NCBI GenBank assembly: GCA_019637095.1
Contig: JAHBWG010000010.1
Coordinates: 93,085 to 157,084 of the forward strand
Direction of reading: 5' to 3'
Origin: Sandaracinaceae bacterium
GTDB taxonomy: Bacteria; Myxococcota_A; Polyangia; Polyangiales; Sandaracinaceae
Length of the DNA stretch: 64,000 nt
This document shows, one piece after another, positions 17,833-25,504 of the stretch. The position numbers and the translations under genes were made by a program. The notes below the pieces were generated by a model that did not search any database, had not been told where the DNA came from, and saw only the letters and a program-made list of their open reading frames with translations. Within the stretch, counting starts at the first letter, position 1. Every line of letters starts with the position of its first letter.

Positions 17833-18090
17833 TCGATCCTCGAAGGCGCCGAAGGCGTCGAGCGCGACGGCGACGGCACCTTCTCGGCCGAGGGCGAGCA
17901 TCGGGCGACGTTGTACCTCGGCGGCGAGGGCGGGACGACCCTCGTGGGCGACCTGGTGAAGATCACGCTCCACGATCAGTACGTCGCGGCCGAGGCGAAG
18001 AACCGCACCCTGCACTGCCTGCTGTACGGGCCGATCTTCGGCGTCGCGATCAAGCGCCCGCGCGCCGAGGGTCCCCGCACGGGCTTCTGA
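17803..18090 (+). CDS. Small conserved-looking protein upstream of pilR
   Basis: A 95-residue acidic-to-neutral protein of alternating beta strands (TLYLGGEGGTTLVGDLVKITLHDQYVAAEAKNR and similar). It has no signal or membrane helix, so it should be cytoplasmic. A second ATG at 17812 is possible. It lies nine bases before pilR and divergent from the TPR lipoprotein, so it may be cotranscribed with pilR. The position where a pilS sensor kinase is often found is taken by this small gene. I do not recognise the family. Confidence 0.6.
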   Translation: MRAMERALLQSILEGAEGVERDGDGTFSAEGEHRATLYLGGEGGTTLVGDLVKITLHDQYVAAEAKNRTLHCLLYGPIFGVAIKRPRAEGPRTGF

Positions 18091-18098
18091 AGCGCGCC

Positions 18099-19487
18099 AT
18101 GGGTGCGCGGATCCTGGTCTGCGACGACGAAGCGGGGCTCCGCGAGATGCTGAGCGTGCTGCTGCGCCGCGCCGGCCACCGCGTGACCACCGCACAGACC
18201 CGCGCGGAGGCGCTCGAGCGGCTCGCCGAGCAGCGCTTCGACGCGCTCATCACCGACCTGGCCCTCCCCGACGGAACCGGGATGGAGGTGCTCAGCGGCG
18301 CCCTCGACCGAGATCCCTCGATCCAGGTGCTGATGATCACCGCCTACGGCGGCACCGAGGAGGCGGTCGAGGCGATGCGGCGCGGCGCCTACGACTTCGT
18401 CACCAAGCCGTTCCGCAACCACGAGCTGCTCGCGCTGCTCGACAAGGCCCTCGAGAAGCGGCGGATCGTCGACGAGAACCGCGCGCTGCGCGAGACGCTC
18501 GGTGCGTCGTTCCGCGCCGGGTCGCTCATCGGCCGGAGCCCCTCCATGCAGGCGGTCATGGACATGGTCCGCCGGATCGCGAGCGCGCGCACGAGCGTCC
18601 TGATCACCGGCGAGAGCGGGACCGGCAAGGAGATGGTGGCGCGCGCGATCCACGAGCGAGGCGCGCGCGCCGAGGGCCCCTTCGTCGTGGTGAACTGTGG
18701 CGCCCTGCCCCCGCAGCTCATGGAGAGCGAGCTCTTCGGGCACGAGCGGGGGGCGTTCACCGGCGCCACGCAGCGGACGGACGGGCTCGTGCGCGCGGCC
18801 GAAGGGGGGACGCTGTTCCTCGACGAGATCGGAGAGCTGCCTGCCGATCTGCAAGTCAAGTTGCTGCGCGTGCTGCAGGATCGTCGCGTGCGCCCGGTCG
18901 GCGGGCAGCGGGAGATCGAGGTGGACATCCGGGTGGTCGCGGCGACGAACCGCGACCTCGAGGCCGACGTGGAGGCGGGGCACTTCCGCCGTGATCTCTT
19001 TTACCGACTCAACGTGATCCGGTTGCACCTGCCTCCGCTGCGCGAGCGGGTGCAGGACATCCCGCTGCTCTGCGCGCACCTCGTCGAGAAGCACTGCGCG
19101 CTCGCCGGTCGGCCGCCGCTCGAGCTGTCGGACGCGGCGCGGCGCTGGCTGCTCGAGCAGCCCTACCCCGGCAACGTGCGCGAGCTCGAGAACGTCGTGG
19201 AGCGCGCGGTCACGCTCGCGAGGACGGACACCATCGAGCTCGAAGACCTCCCGCGCGGCGCCGAGGACCGCGCGCCCGATCCGGGGGCCGTCGCGATCGG
19301 CCCCGGCTTCGACATCGACGCCTACCTCGGGGCGATCGAGAAGCGGATCCTGCTGCGCGCGCTCGACGAGGCGGGCGGCGTCCGCACCGAGGCGGCGAAG
19401 CTGCTCGGGACGACCTTCCGGTCGCTGCGCTACCGCCTCGCGAAGTACGACATCGGCGGCGGAGACGAGCCCGCGTCGGACGACTGA
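18099..19487 (+). CDS. pilR: Sigma-54-dependent NtrC-family response regulator, PilR-like
   Basis: A 462-residue response regulator with three domains: a receiver (residues 1-120, phospho-acceptor Asp near 53 in LITDLALPDG), a sigma-54 AAA+ activator (Walker A GESGTGKE near 171, GAFTGA near 218, arginine finger region), and a Fis-type helix-turn-helix at the C-terminus (RTEAAKLLGTTFRSLRYRL). The intact GAFTGA motif means it can contact sigma-54. The two pilin genes directly downstream carry sigma-54-type promoters, which supports the PilR assignment. No sensor kinase gene (pilS) is adjacent. Confidence 0.85.
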   Translation: MGARILVCDDEAGLREMLSVLLRRAGHRVTTAQTRAEALERLAEQRFDALITDLALPDGTGMEVLSGALDRDPSIQVLMITAYGGTEEAVEAMRRGAYDFVTKPFRNHELLALLDKALEKRRIVDENRALRETLGASFRAGSLIGRSPSMQAVMDMVRRIASARTSVLITGESGTGKEMVARAIHERGARAEGPFVVVNCGALPPQLMESELFGHERGAFTGATQRTDGLVRAAEGGTLFLDEIGELPADLQVKLLRVLQDRRVRPVGGQREIEVDIRVVAATNRDLEADVEAGHFRRDLFYRLNVIRLHLPPLRERVQDIPLLCAHLVEKHCALAGRPPLELSDAARRWLLEQPYPGNVRELENVVERAVTLARTDTIELEDLPRGAEDRAPDPGAVAIGPGFDIDAYLGAIEKRILLRALDEAGGVRTEAAKLLGTTFRSLRYRLAKYDIGGGDEPASDD

Positions 19488-19530
19488 CGCGATTCGTCGG
19501 TCACCGAACGCGCCGCGGCGCGTTTCGCGC

Positions 19531-19547
19531 GGTACGAGGATTGCGTG
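19531..19547 (+). promoter_or_regulatory. Sigma-54-type promoter of the first pilin gene
   Basis: GGTACGAGGATTGCG has the GG-N10-GC spacing of -24/-12 promoters, with GG at 19531 and GC at 19543. The surrounding bases match the consensus (TGGCACG-N4-TTGC; here CGGTACG-AGGA-TTGC). It lies 24 bases upstream of the pilin ATG. An expected transcription start near 19556 would leave a short leader. The PilR-like activator gene is immediately upstream. Confidence 0.65.
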
Positions 19548-19570
19548 ATACGCTGCCGGATAGGAGCGTC

Positions 19571-20107
19571 ATGCGCAGCACTCAGGGGTTCACGCTCATC
19601 GAGCTCATGATCGTCGTCGCGATCGTGGGCATCCTCGCCGCGATCTCGATCCCGAGCTTCCAGAGCTACCTGTACCGATCGAAGACCGCCGAGGCCGTCA
19701 CGTTCCTCGGCGAGATCCGCCAGCGACAGGAGGCCTACCGCGCGGAGTTCGGGCAGTACTGCTCCGCGTCCGGCGGCCCGGGCACCGCGATCACCGGCGG
19801 CGCGTGGAACCCTGCCGCCTTGCCCGCGGCGGGTCACCGCGTGGGCTGGGGGACCGACGTGGGCTGGACCCAGCTCGGCGCAGCGCCGGACGGCCCCACC
19901 CTCTTCCAGTACCGCACGACCGCGGGCCCCCCGGGGACCAACCCGGGCGTGCCGAACTTCGGAGGGACCGACTTCTGGTTCGTCGCGCACGCCCGCGGTG
20001 ACCTCGACGGCGACGGGCGCACGGTGATCTTCGAGATCGTGTCCGCCTCCAACCGCATGTTCATCGGCGACGACTCGTTCAATCCGTTGCCGCGCGGGTG
20101 GCACTGA
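19571..20107 (+). CDS. pilA: Type IV pilin (first copy)
   Basis: A 178-residue pilin with the prepilin peptidase site [19 protein letters not shown]: Gly then Phe+1, Glu at +5, and the hydrophobic alpha-1 helix. The leader is very short (six residues), as in class IVa pilins. The C-terminal globular part has one Cys and an acidic DLDGDGRTV loop that resembles a calcium-binding DxDxDG element. The ATG at 19571 is preceded by GAG. It follows pilR and is probably switched on by PilR through the sigma-54 promoter. It may be a major or minor pilin; a second, longer copy follows. Confidence 0.85.
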   Translation: MRSTQGFTLIELMIVVAIVGILAAISIPSFQSYLYRSKTAEAVTFLGEIRQRQEAYRAEFGQYCSASGGPGTAITGGAWNPAALPAAGHRVGWGTDVGWTQLGAAPDGPTLFQYRTTAGPPGTNPGVPNFGGTDFWFVAHARGDLDGDGRTVIFEIVSASNRMFIGDDSFNPLPRGWH

Positions 20108-20193
20108 CGTTTTTCGGCGATCGGGCCGCACGGCGCCGCCGATTTGCGGCACTCCTCGCCCCTTCGGTGGATGAAGCCCGAACGTGGCTCCAC

Positions 20194-20209
20194 GGCACGG
20201 CTCTCGCAC
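20194..20209 (+). promoter_or_regulatory. Sigma-54-type promoter of the second pilin gene
   Basis: GGCACGGCTCTCGCA has GG at 20194 and GC at 20206 with ten bases between, and CGGCACG at -24 matches the consensus except for the first base. The -12 element TCGCA differs from TTGCA by one base. It lies 41 bases upstream of the second pilin ATG. Finding two such sites, each before a pilin, strengthens both calls. Confidence 0.65.
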
Positions 20210-20249
20210 GATGTCAGGGAGTCCCCCCACCGAACGGAGCGAGATACAC

Positions 20250-20816
20250 ATGCGAAAGCTGCTGAAGCGAGAGAAGGGCTTCACTCTGATCGAGCTGATG
20301 ATCGTCGTCGCGATCATCGGCATCCTGGCGGCCATCGCCATCCCGGCCTTCATCGGCTACCTGACTCGGGCGAAGACCTCCGAGGCCGGCAACAACCTCA
20401 AGAACATGTTCACCGCCGCGGCGGGCTACTACACGAACGAGAACTGGGGCATGCGGACGTTCGACGCGACGCCGGGCGCCGTCGCAGCAACCTCGGCGTG
20501 TACGGTCGGCCCGACTGTCCAGACCCCCGTCGCGCCGAGTCCGGCGAAGGTCAACATCGACTGGAATGACCCAGCCCTCGCACCGTTCGTCGCGATCGGC
20601 TTCTCGACGCGCGATCCGGTCTACTACCAATACCGGCTGGAGAGTGTGGGAGACATGTGCGGCACCATGCTGGGCCTCCCGCTCTACAGCTTCCAGGCGA
20701 TCGGGGACCTCGACGGAGACGGAATCACCAGCCTGTACGAGCTGGCCGCGGGGTCGAACGCGCAGAACGAGCTGATGCGCACGCCGGGGATCTACCGCGA
20801 GCGCGAGCTCGAGTAG
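20250..20816 (+). CDS. pilA: Type IV pilin (second copy)
   Basis: A 188-residue pilin with leader [10 protein letters not shown], then [18 protein letters not shown], which includes the Glu at +5. The alpha-1 helix is followed by a variable Cys-containing globular domain (two Cys about 45 residues from each other, in TSACTV and DMCGTM). The [13 protein letters not shown] loop matches that of the first pilin. The ATG has GGAG about 11 bases upstream. It is followed by a hairpin terminator. Because it has the strongest leader and the longest AIPAFIGYL helix, I favour it as the major pilin, but expression data would be needed to tell. Confidence 0.85.
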   Translation: MRKLLKREKGFTLIELMIVVAIIGILAAIAIPAFIGYLTRAKTSEAGNNLKNMFTAAAGYYTNENWGMRTFDATPGAVAATSACTVGPTVQTPVAPSPAKVNIDWNDPALAPFVAIGFSTRDPVYYQYRLESVGDMCGTMLGLPLYSFQAIGDLDGDGITSLYELAAGSNAQNELMRTPGIYRERELE

Positions 20817-20838
20817 GGCCACCCCAACGGGGGTATGG

Positions 20839-20876
20839 ACCGCTCTCCCCGCGCGCGTCGTGAGGAGAGCGGTCTT
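20839..20876 (+). terminator. Hairpin terminator after the second pilin
   Basis: ACCGCTCTCC at 20839-20848 pairs exactly with GGAGAGCGGT at 20864-20873, with a 15-base loop, and TCTTGCGTT follows. The stem is strong but the T-tract is weak, so efficient Rho-independent release is uncertain. It starts 23 bases after the pilin stop. Confidence 0.6.
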
Positions 20877-20921
20877 GCGTTCGGGCCTCGGGCCGCGCTC
20901 AGATGTGCGAGGAGCAGACCG

Positions 20922-21803
20922 TTGAGCCGTGATCGCATCGCCCTCCTCGCCGTCGTGACCTCGCTCGTCGTGCTGCCGCTCGCGCTCGACGCGCTGCGCG
21001 CGCGAGCGCACGTCTCGTGGCGCGAAACCCAGGCCTACGAGGGCGGCTACTACCTCCCGCCCCGCGAGTGGCTCCCCGCGCTCTCGCTGGGTTGGCGCGA
21101 GGCGCTCGCCGACCTCGTGTGGATGCGCGCGCTCATCTACTACGGCGACGAGATGCACCACGGGGGCGACGTCCGCTTCGCGTACGAGTACGCCGAGGCG
21201 ATCGAGGCGCTCGACCCCGACTTCGTCGCTGTCTATCGCTGGGTGGGCATGGCCGGGCTCTACCGGCCGACCGCGATCACCGCCGACGACGTCGAGCGCG
21301 CGGTGACGATCATGCAGCGCGGCGCCGAGCGGCATCCGCTCGACGGCCAGCTCGCCTGGGACCTCGGCGCCGTGCTCGTGTTCGAGCTGCCCCCGTTGCT
21401 CGAGGACACGGAGGCCGCCGACGCCGCCCGCGCGCGCGGCGTCCCGTTCCTCGTGCGCGCCTCGCGCCTCGGCGCCGCGCCCGAGTGGGCGTCGCTCTCG
21501 AACGCGGCGCTGCTCGCGCGGATCGGTCGGACCGATCAGGCGGCGCGCCTGCTCGAGGACCTCTACGCGCACACGGACGACCTCGCGACGCGCGAGCGCA
21601 TCGCCATGCGCATCCGACAGATGCGCGACGAGGCCCAGGCGGAGGCCTTCCTCGCCCGGATGGAGGAGCTCGAGCAGGAGCGGCGGCGCGCGTTCCCCTA
21701 CACACCCGCCGGCCTCTACCTCCTGATCGGCCCGCGGCCTGCGGCCGATCTCGTCACCCCGATCCGCGACGGATTCCCGCGGGCGTTCGCCGCGGGGCCA
21801 TGA
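20922..21803 (+). CDS. Membrane-anchored TPR-like protein
   Basis: A 293-residue protein with an N-terminal membrane helix or signal (about residues 4-22, IALLAVVTSLVVLPLALDAL). A helical region with TPR-like pairs follows (RFAYEYAEAIEALDPDFVAVYRW, then AWDLGAVLVFELP and ASLSNAALLARIGRTDQAARLL). The TTG start at 20922 is supported by GGAG seven bases upstream. It sits between the pilins and a convergent pilin-like gene, so a role in pilus assembly is conceivable, but nothing in the sequence names it. Confidence 0.65.
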   Translation: MSRDRIALLAVVTSLVVLPLALDALRARAHVSWRETQAYEGGYYLPPREWLPALSLGWREALADLVWMRALIYYGDEMHHGGDVRFAYEYAEAIEALDPDFVAVYRWVGMAGLYRPTAITADDVERAVTIMQRGAERHPLDGQLAWDLGAVLVFELPPLLEDTEAADAARARGVPFLVRASRLGAAPEWASLSNAALLARIGRTDQAARLLEDLYAHTDDLATRERIAMRIRQMRDEAQAEAFLARMEELEQERRRAFPYTPAGLYLLIGPRPAADLVTPIRDGFPRAFAAGP

Positions 21804-21821
21804 GGCCTGGGCGAGGCTCGT

Positions 21822-22373
21822 TCACTCCGCGCGGTCGCGGATGTAGAGGATGCCCTGCTCGACGAGCGGACCGGTGTCGTCCGCGCGCATGCGCACCTCG
21901 AACAGGCTGCGCTCGCCGTCGCCGTCCAGGTCGCCCTCGGCGCGCAGCGTGAGGAGGTACGTCCCCTCCGGGCTGCGCAGCCCGCAGCCACTCGCGGCGG
22001 GCTCGAACGTGTACGCGTAGCGGAGCGGCGTGCGCGGGCGGAACCCGAGCGCGCGCCACGTCGCGTACCCGGGCGTGTCCGCGTCGTGGAAGTCGAGCTC
22101 GCTCGGTTCGGGCGAGGGCTCGCGCGGGGTCGGCCCCGCGGTCGGCGGCAGACAGCGGCCGAGCTCGGTGCCGCCCTCGCCGGGCACGCGCGCCGCGAAG
22201 TACGCGGCGGCGCTCCGCCGCAAGGACGCGAGCTGCTCCACCGCCTCGTTGGTCTTGCTCGTCCGCAGTTCGCGCACGAACGTCGGGATGAAGACGGCGA
22301 GCACGACGCCGACGATGCACACGATCAGCGACGCTTCGACCAACGAGAGCCCGCTCGTTCGCCGCCTCGCCAC
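21822..22373 (-). CDS. Pilin-like (pseudopilin) protein
   Basis: A 183-residue protein with a short positive leader (MARRRTSG), then LSLVEASLIVCIVGVVLAVFI. This is a prepilin site with Gly before the cut and the critical Glu at +5, but Leu instead of Phe at +1. The C-terminal part has EGDLDGDGERSLFEVRMRADD, the same DLDGDG loop as in the two pilins nearby. It is convergent to the TPR-like gene and separately transcribed. A minor pilin or pseudopilin is the best fit. The GTG at 22373 was chosen because it gives a normal short leader; the open frame continues to 22439. Confidence 0.72.
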   Translation of the reverse strand: MARRRTSGLSLVEASLIVCIVGVVLAVFIPTFVRELRTSKTNEAVEQLASLRRSAAAYFAARVPGEGGTELGRCLPPTAGPTPREPSPEPSELDFHDADTPGYATWRALGFRPRTPLRYAYTFEPAASGCGLRSPEGTYLLTLRAEGDLDGDGERSLFEVRMRADDTGPLVEQGILYIRDRAE

Positions 22374-22454
22374 GGCGGCAGTGTGGACCGCCCTCGGTGC
22401 CGCGCAACCTGGTCGGATCACGCGGCCTGGTCGGAGCACGCGGCGGCGCGACGA

Positions 22455-25265
22455 TCAACCCGGCGTGAGCCGGCGGATCAACGTCTCGACCTGCCCCGCG
22501 CGGATCGTGACGGTCACCGTCTCGCGGATGTCGAAGTCGGGGTTGACCAGGCGCACCTGGTGGCGCCCCGCGGGGAGCGGGATGTTCATCTGCGGCGTGT
22601 TGCCGATCAGGCGCCCGTCCACGTAGACCTGCGACCACGGCGTCGTCTGCACGCGCAGCGTGCCCGTGCCGCCCGTCGCGCCGCCCCCGGTCGTGCCGCC
22701 GCCCGTGTCGCCGCCGCCGGTCGCCGGCTGCGTGCCGCCAGTCGCGCCGCCGCCGCCGCCGCGACGTCCGCCGCCGGTCGTGGCCACGCGCTGTCGCTCG
22801 ACGAGCACCGCGTCGACGGTGTGGTTCGCCTGCCCGGACGGCGGGCTCAGCGCCTGCGACCAGTCCTCGTAGCCGACGCGCGTCATCTCCACGGTCCACT
22901 GCCCGCCGGAGACGTCGACCGCCTGGGTCACCGGGGTGTCGCCGACGCGGCGCCGCTCGCTGCCGCGGACGAGCGTCACGCGCGCGCCGCTCGGGCTCGA
23001 CTCGAACCGCACCGAGACCTGCCGCAAGGTCAGGACCGCACGCGGGAGCTGCACCACCTGTCCCGCCGACAAGTCGACTTGCCCCGTCCAGGGCGCGTAG
23101 TTCTCGAGCTCCGCGCGCACCGTGACCGTGCCCGGCTCGAGGTCGGTGACGGTGACGGGCGTGCGCTCCGCGAGCTGCCGCTCGCCGACGAAGACGAGCG
23201 CGCCGCTCGGGACGGTGTCGAGGTGGAAGCCGGTGCCGGCCGCGGGCACGGTGCCCCCGGTTCCCACCGGGGTCCCGCCGGTGGTGCCCAGACCGGTCGT
23301 CCCGCCGGTGGTCGCGACCCCGCCGGTGGCTGCGCCGACGCCACCCTCGGGCACGAGCGTGACGGCCGGCAGCTCCAGCGTCTGCCCGCTCGCGAGGTTC
23401 ACGCGCGTCGCCCAGGTCTGGTAGCCGTGCTTGCGCACCTCCACGAGGTGCTCGCCGGGCTCGACGTTGGCGAGGAGGAACGGGCTCGCGGTCGACGAGG
23501 TGATCGGCTCGTTGTCGAGGTAGACGACCGCGTCCGGCGGGTTGGTCGAGAGGTGGATCACGCCGGGCTGCGAGCGGCCGAAGAACCACCAGAGCCCACC
23601 GCCCACGACGCCGAGCCCGAAGACCGCGACGAGCGCGAAGACGGCCAGCATCGCGCCGCCGCCGCCCTTCTTCTTCTGGACCACCGCGGTCGGCTCTCGG
23701 CCGTACGCGACGGGCTCGGGCGGGAGGTCGTCGAACGGCGAGGGCATCCCCGGGACCGCCCCGGGCGAGGACGCGGTCGGGACGAACTGCGGCGTGGCGA
23801 CCATCGCGGCGGTCGGCGCGACCGGTCGCGGCGCGGGCGCCGCCGCGACCGGGGCCGGCGCGGGCGTGTCGTCGTTCAGCTCGGGGAGCGACGGGATCAG
23901 CCCGTCCTCCGGCTTGTCGTAGATCTGGGTCGAGAGCTCCTCGTCGTCCCAGTCCATGTCGAGCGCGGCGCCTGGGCTCGACACCGCCCGCGACGTGGCG
24001 GCGGCCGAGGGGGGCGGCGGCGGGTTCGACGAGCGCAGCGGCGGCGGCACCGCCGGCGGCGAGCTCGTCCGGGGCGGCGGCGGCGGCGGCGGCGCGCCCG
24101 ACGTGCGCGGCGGCGGTGGCGGCGGGACGCCGACCCCCATCATCGTCCGCTTGGGGCCGCGCGGACGCGGCGGCGGCTGCGCGGCCGAGATGTTCGCCGC
24201 CTTCGCCGGCGCGGGCTCGATGTCCGCGAACGCGTCGAGCCCCGAGCTCTTCGACGTCGGGCGCGCTCCCGCCGCCGGCGCGAGGCCGGCCTCGACCTCC
24301 ATGCGCCGGTACTCTTCCTCGCGCTGCGACTCGCGCGCGATCTCCTCGGCGAACGCCTTGCGCATGTACGCGCTCAGGTCCTTGCGCGAGAAGAAGTTGC
24401 CGCTCGTGTACATGAACGACTGCAAGTCGTCGTGCAGGTCCATCGCGGTCTGGTAGCGATCGTCGACGTCCTTCGCGAGCGCCTTGAGGACGATCTGCTC
24501 GAGCTCCTCCGGGATGCGCCGGTTGTACGTGGACGGCGGCATGATCTCGACGTTGCGGACCTTCTCGAGCGTCGAGAAGTCGCTCTCGCCGACGAAGAGG
24601 CGCTCCCCGGTGAGCAGCTCGTAGAGCACGATGCCGACCGCGAAGATGTCGCTGCGGCGGTCGAGCGGAAGGCCGCGCACCTGCTCCGGCGACATGTAGC
24701 CGAACTTGCCCTTGAGGATCCCCGCCTGCGTCTTGCCGGCCTTGCCCGCCGCCTTGGCGATCCCGAAGTCGATGATCTTCGTCTCGCCGTCGTAGCTGAT
24801 CAGGATGTTCTGCGGCGAGACGTCGCGGTGGACGAGGTTGAGCTCGCGGCCGGCGGCGTCCTTCTTGTTGTGCGCGTAGTCGAGGCCCTCGCAGACCTTC
24901 ATGACCGTGTAGCAGGCCATGGGCACGGGCACCGTCTCGCCGCGCTTGCGCGCGCGGTCGAAGATCGCGCGGAGGTCCTTGCCGTGGACGAACTCCATCG
25001 CGATGAAGAAGGAGTCCGCGACCTTCCCGAGGTCGAAGATCTGGGCGATGTTCGCGTGCGTCAGCTGCACGGCGATCTTCGCCTCGTCGATGAACATCGT
25101 GATGAACTCTTGGTCCTCCGCGATCGACGGAAGGATGCGCTTCACCGCGACGAGCCGCTCGAAGCCCTCGACGCCGAAGGCCTTCGCCTTGAAGACCTCC
25201 GCCATCCCGCCGACGTTGATTCGCTCGAGCAGGACGTATTTCCCGAAGGGGATCGGCTTCTTCAC
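22455..25265 (-). CDS. Membrane Ser/Thr protein kinase with four PEGA domains
   Basis: A 936-residue receptor kinase. Residues about 8-275 form an intact Hanks kinase: a GG-rich loop with VGGMAEVFKA, VKRIL lysine, HRDVSPQN loop, IDFGIA, and YMSPEQ. A long Pro/Ala/Ser linker of polyproline runs includes SAAQPPPRPRGPKR. One membrane helix (about residues 538-565, LAVFALVAVFGLGVVGGGLW) separates the kinase from four PEGA-type beta repeats (about 570-936), such as VYLDNEPI..PGEHLVEVRKHGY, VFVGERQL..PGTVTVRAELENY and YVDGRLIGNTP..AGRHQVRLV. PEGA repeats sit outside the membrane and probably sense a cell-envelope ligand. It is followed by an isolated intergenic region. Confidence 0.9.
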   Translation of the reverse strand: MKKPIPFGKYVLLERINVGGMAEVFKAKAFGVEGFERLVAVKRILPSIAEDQEFITMFIDEAKIAVQLTHANIAQIFDLGKVADSFFIAMEFVHGKDLRAIFDRARKRGETVPVPMACYTVMKVCEGLDYAHNKKDAAGRELNLVHRDVSPQNILISYDGETKIIDFGIAKAAGKAGKTQAGILKGKFGYMSPEQVRGLPLDRRSDIFAVGIVLYELLTGERLFVGESDFSTLEKVRNVEIMPPSTYNRRIPEELEQIVLKALAKDVDDRYQTAMDLHDDLQSFMYTSGNFFSRKDLSAYMRKAFAEEIARESQREEEYRRMEVEAGLAPAAGARPTSKSSGLDAFADIEPAPAKAANISAAQPPPRPRGPKRTMMGVGVPPPPPPRTSGAPPPPPPPRTSSPPAVPPPLRSSNPPPPPSAAATSRAVSSPGAALDMDWDDEELSTQIYDKPEDGLIPSLPELNDDTPAPAPVAAAPAPRPVAPTAAMVATPQFVPTASSPGAVPGMPSPFDDLPPEPVAYGREPTAVVQKKKGGGGAMLAVFALVAVFGLGVVGGGLWWFFGRSQPGVIHLSTNPPDAVVYLDNEPITSSTASPFLLANVEPGEHLVEVRKHGYQTWATRVNLASGQTLELPAVTLVPEGGVGAATGGVATTGGTTGLGTTGGTPVGTGGTVPAAGTGFHLDTVPSGALVFVGERQLAERTPVTVTDLEPGTVTVRAELENYAPWTGQVDLSAGQVVQLPRAVLTLRQVSVRFESSPSGARVTLVRGSERRRVGDTPVTQAVDVSGGQWTVEMTRVGYEDWSQALSPPSGQANHTVDAVLVERQRVATTGGGRRGGGGGATGGTQPATGGGDTGGGTTGGGATGGTGTLRVQTTPWSQVYVDGRLIGNTPQMNIPLPAGRHQVRLVNPDFDIRETVTVTIRAGQVETLIRRLTPG

Positions 25266-25504
25266 CTCAATCTCCTACCGCCGGGGGCGCCGCCACGCAC
25301 CCGCCGGAGCCCGGCGCGCGCGCACTGTACCGGCTGTGCACAGACACGGTCAATGCCCGATGCTTGGCCACGACGCTCGACGCGGCCCCGGGGCCGCGCA
25401 TGACCGGACTCTCCACCACGCCGGGATCATGCCGGAATCGTGACGCGTCTGCCAACTCGGCGCCGCGCGCGCCGCGCGGGTGTGAGAGAACACAGAGAGC
25501 GCCT

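Noticed and set aside
20113..20144. Weak hairpin after the first pilin
   Set aside because: The TCGGCG/CGCCGA arms are only six bases with a 17-base loop, too weak to call a terminator.
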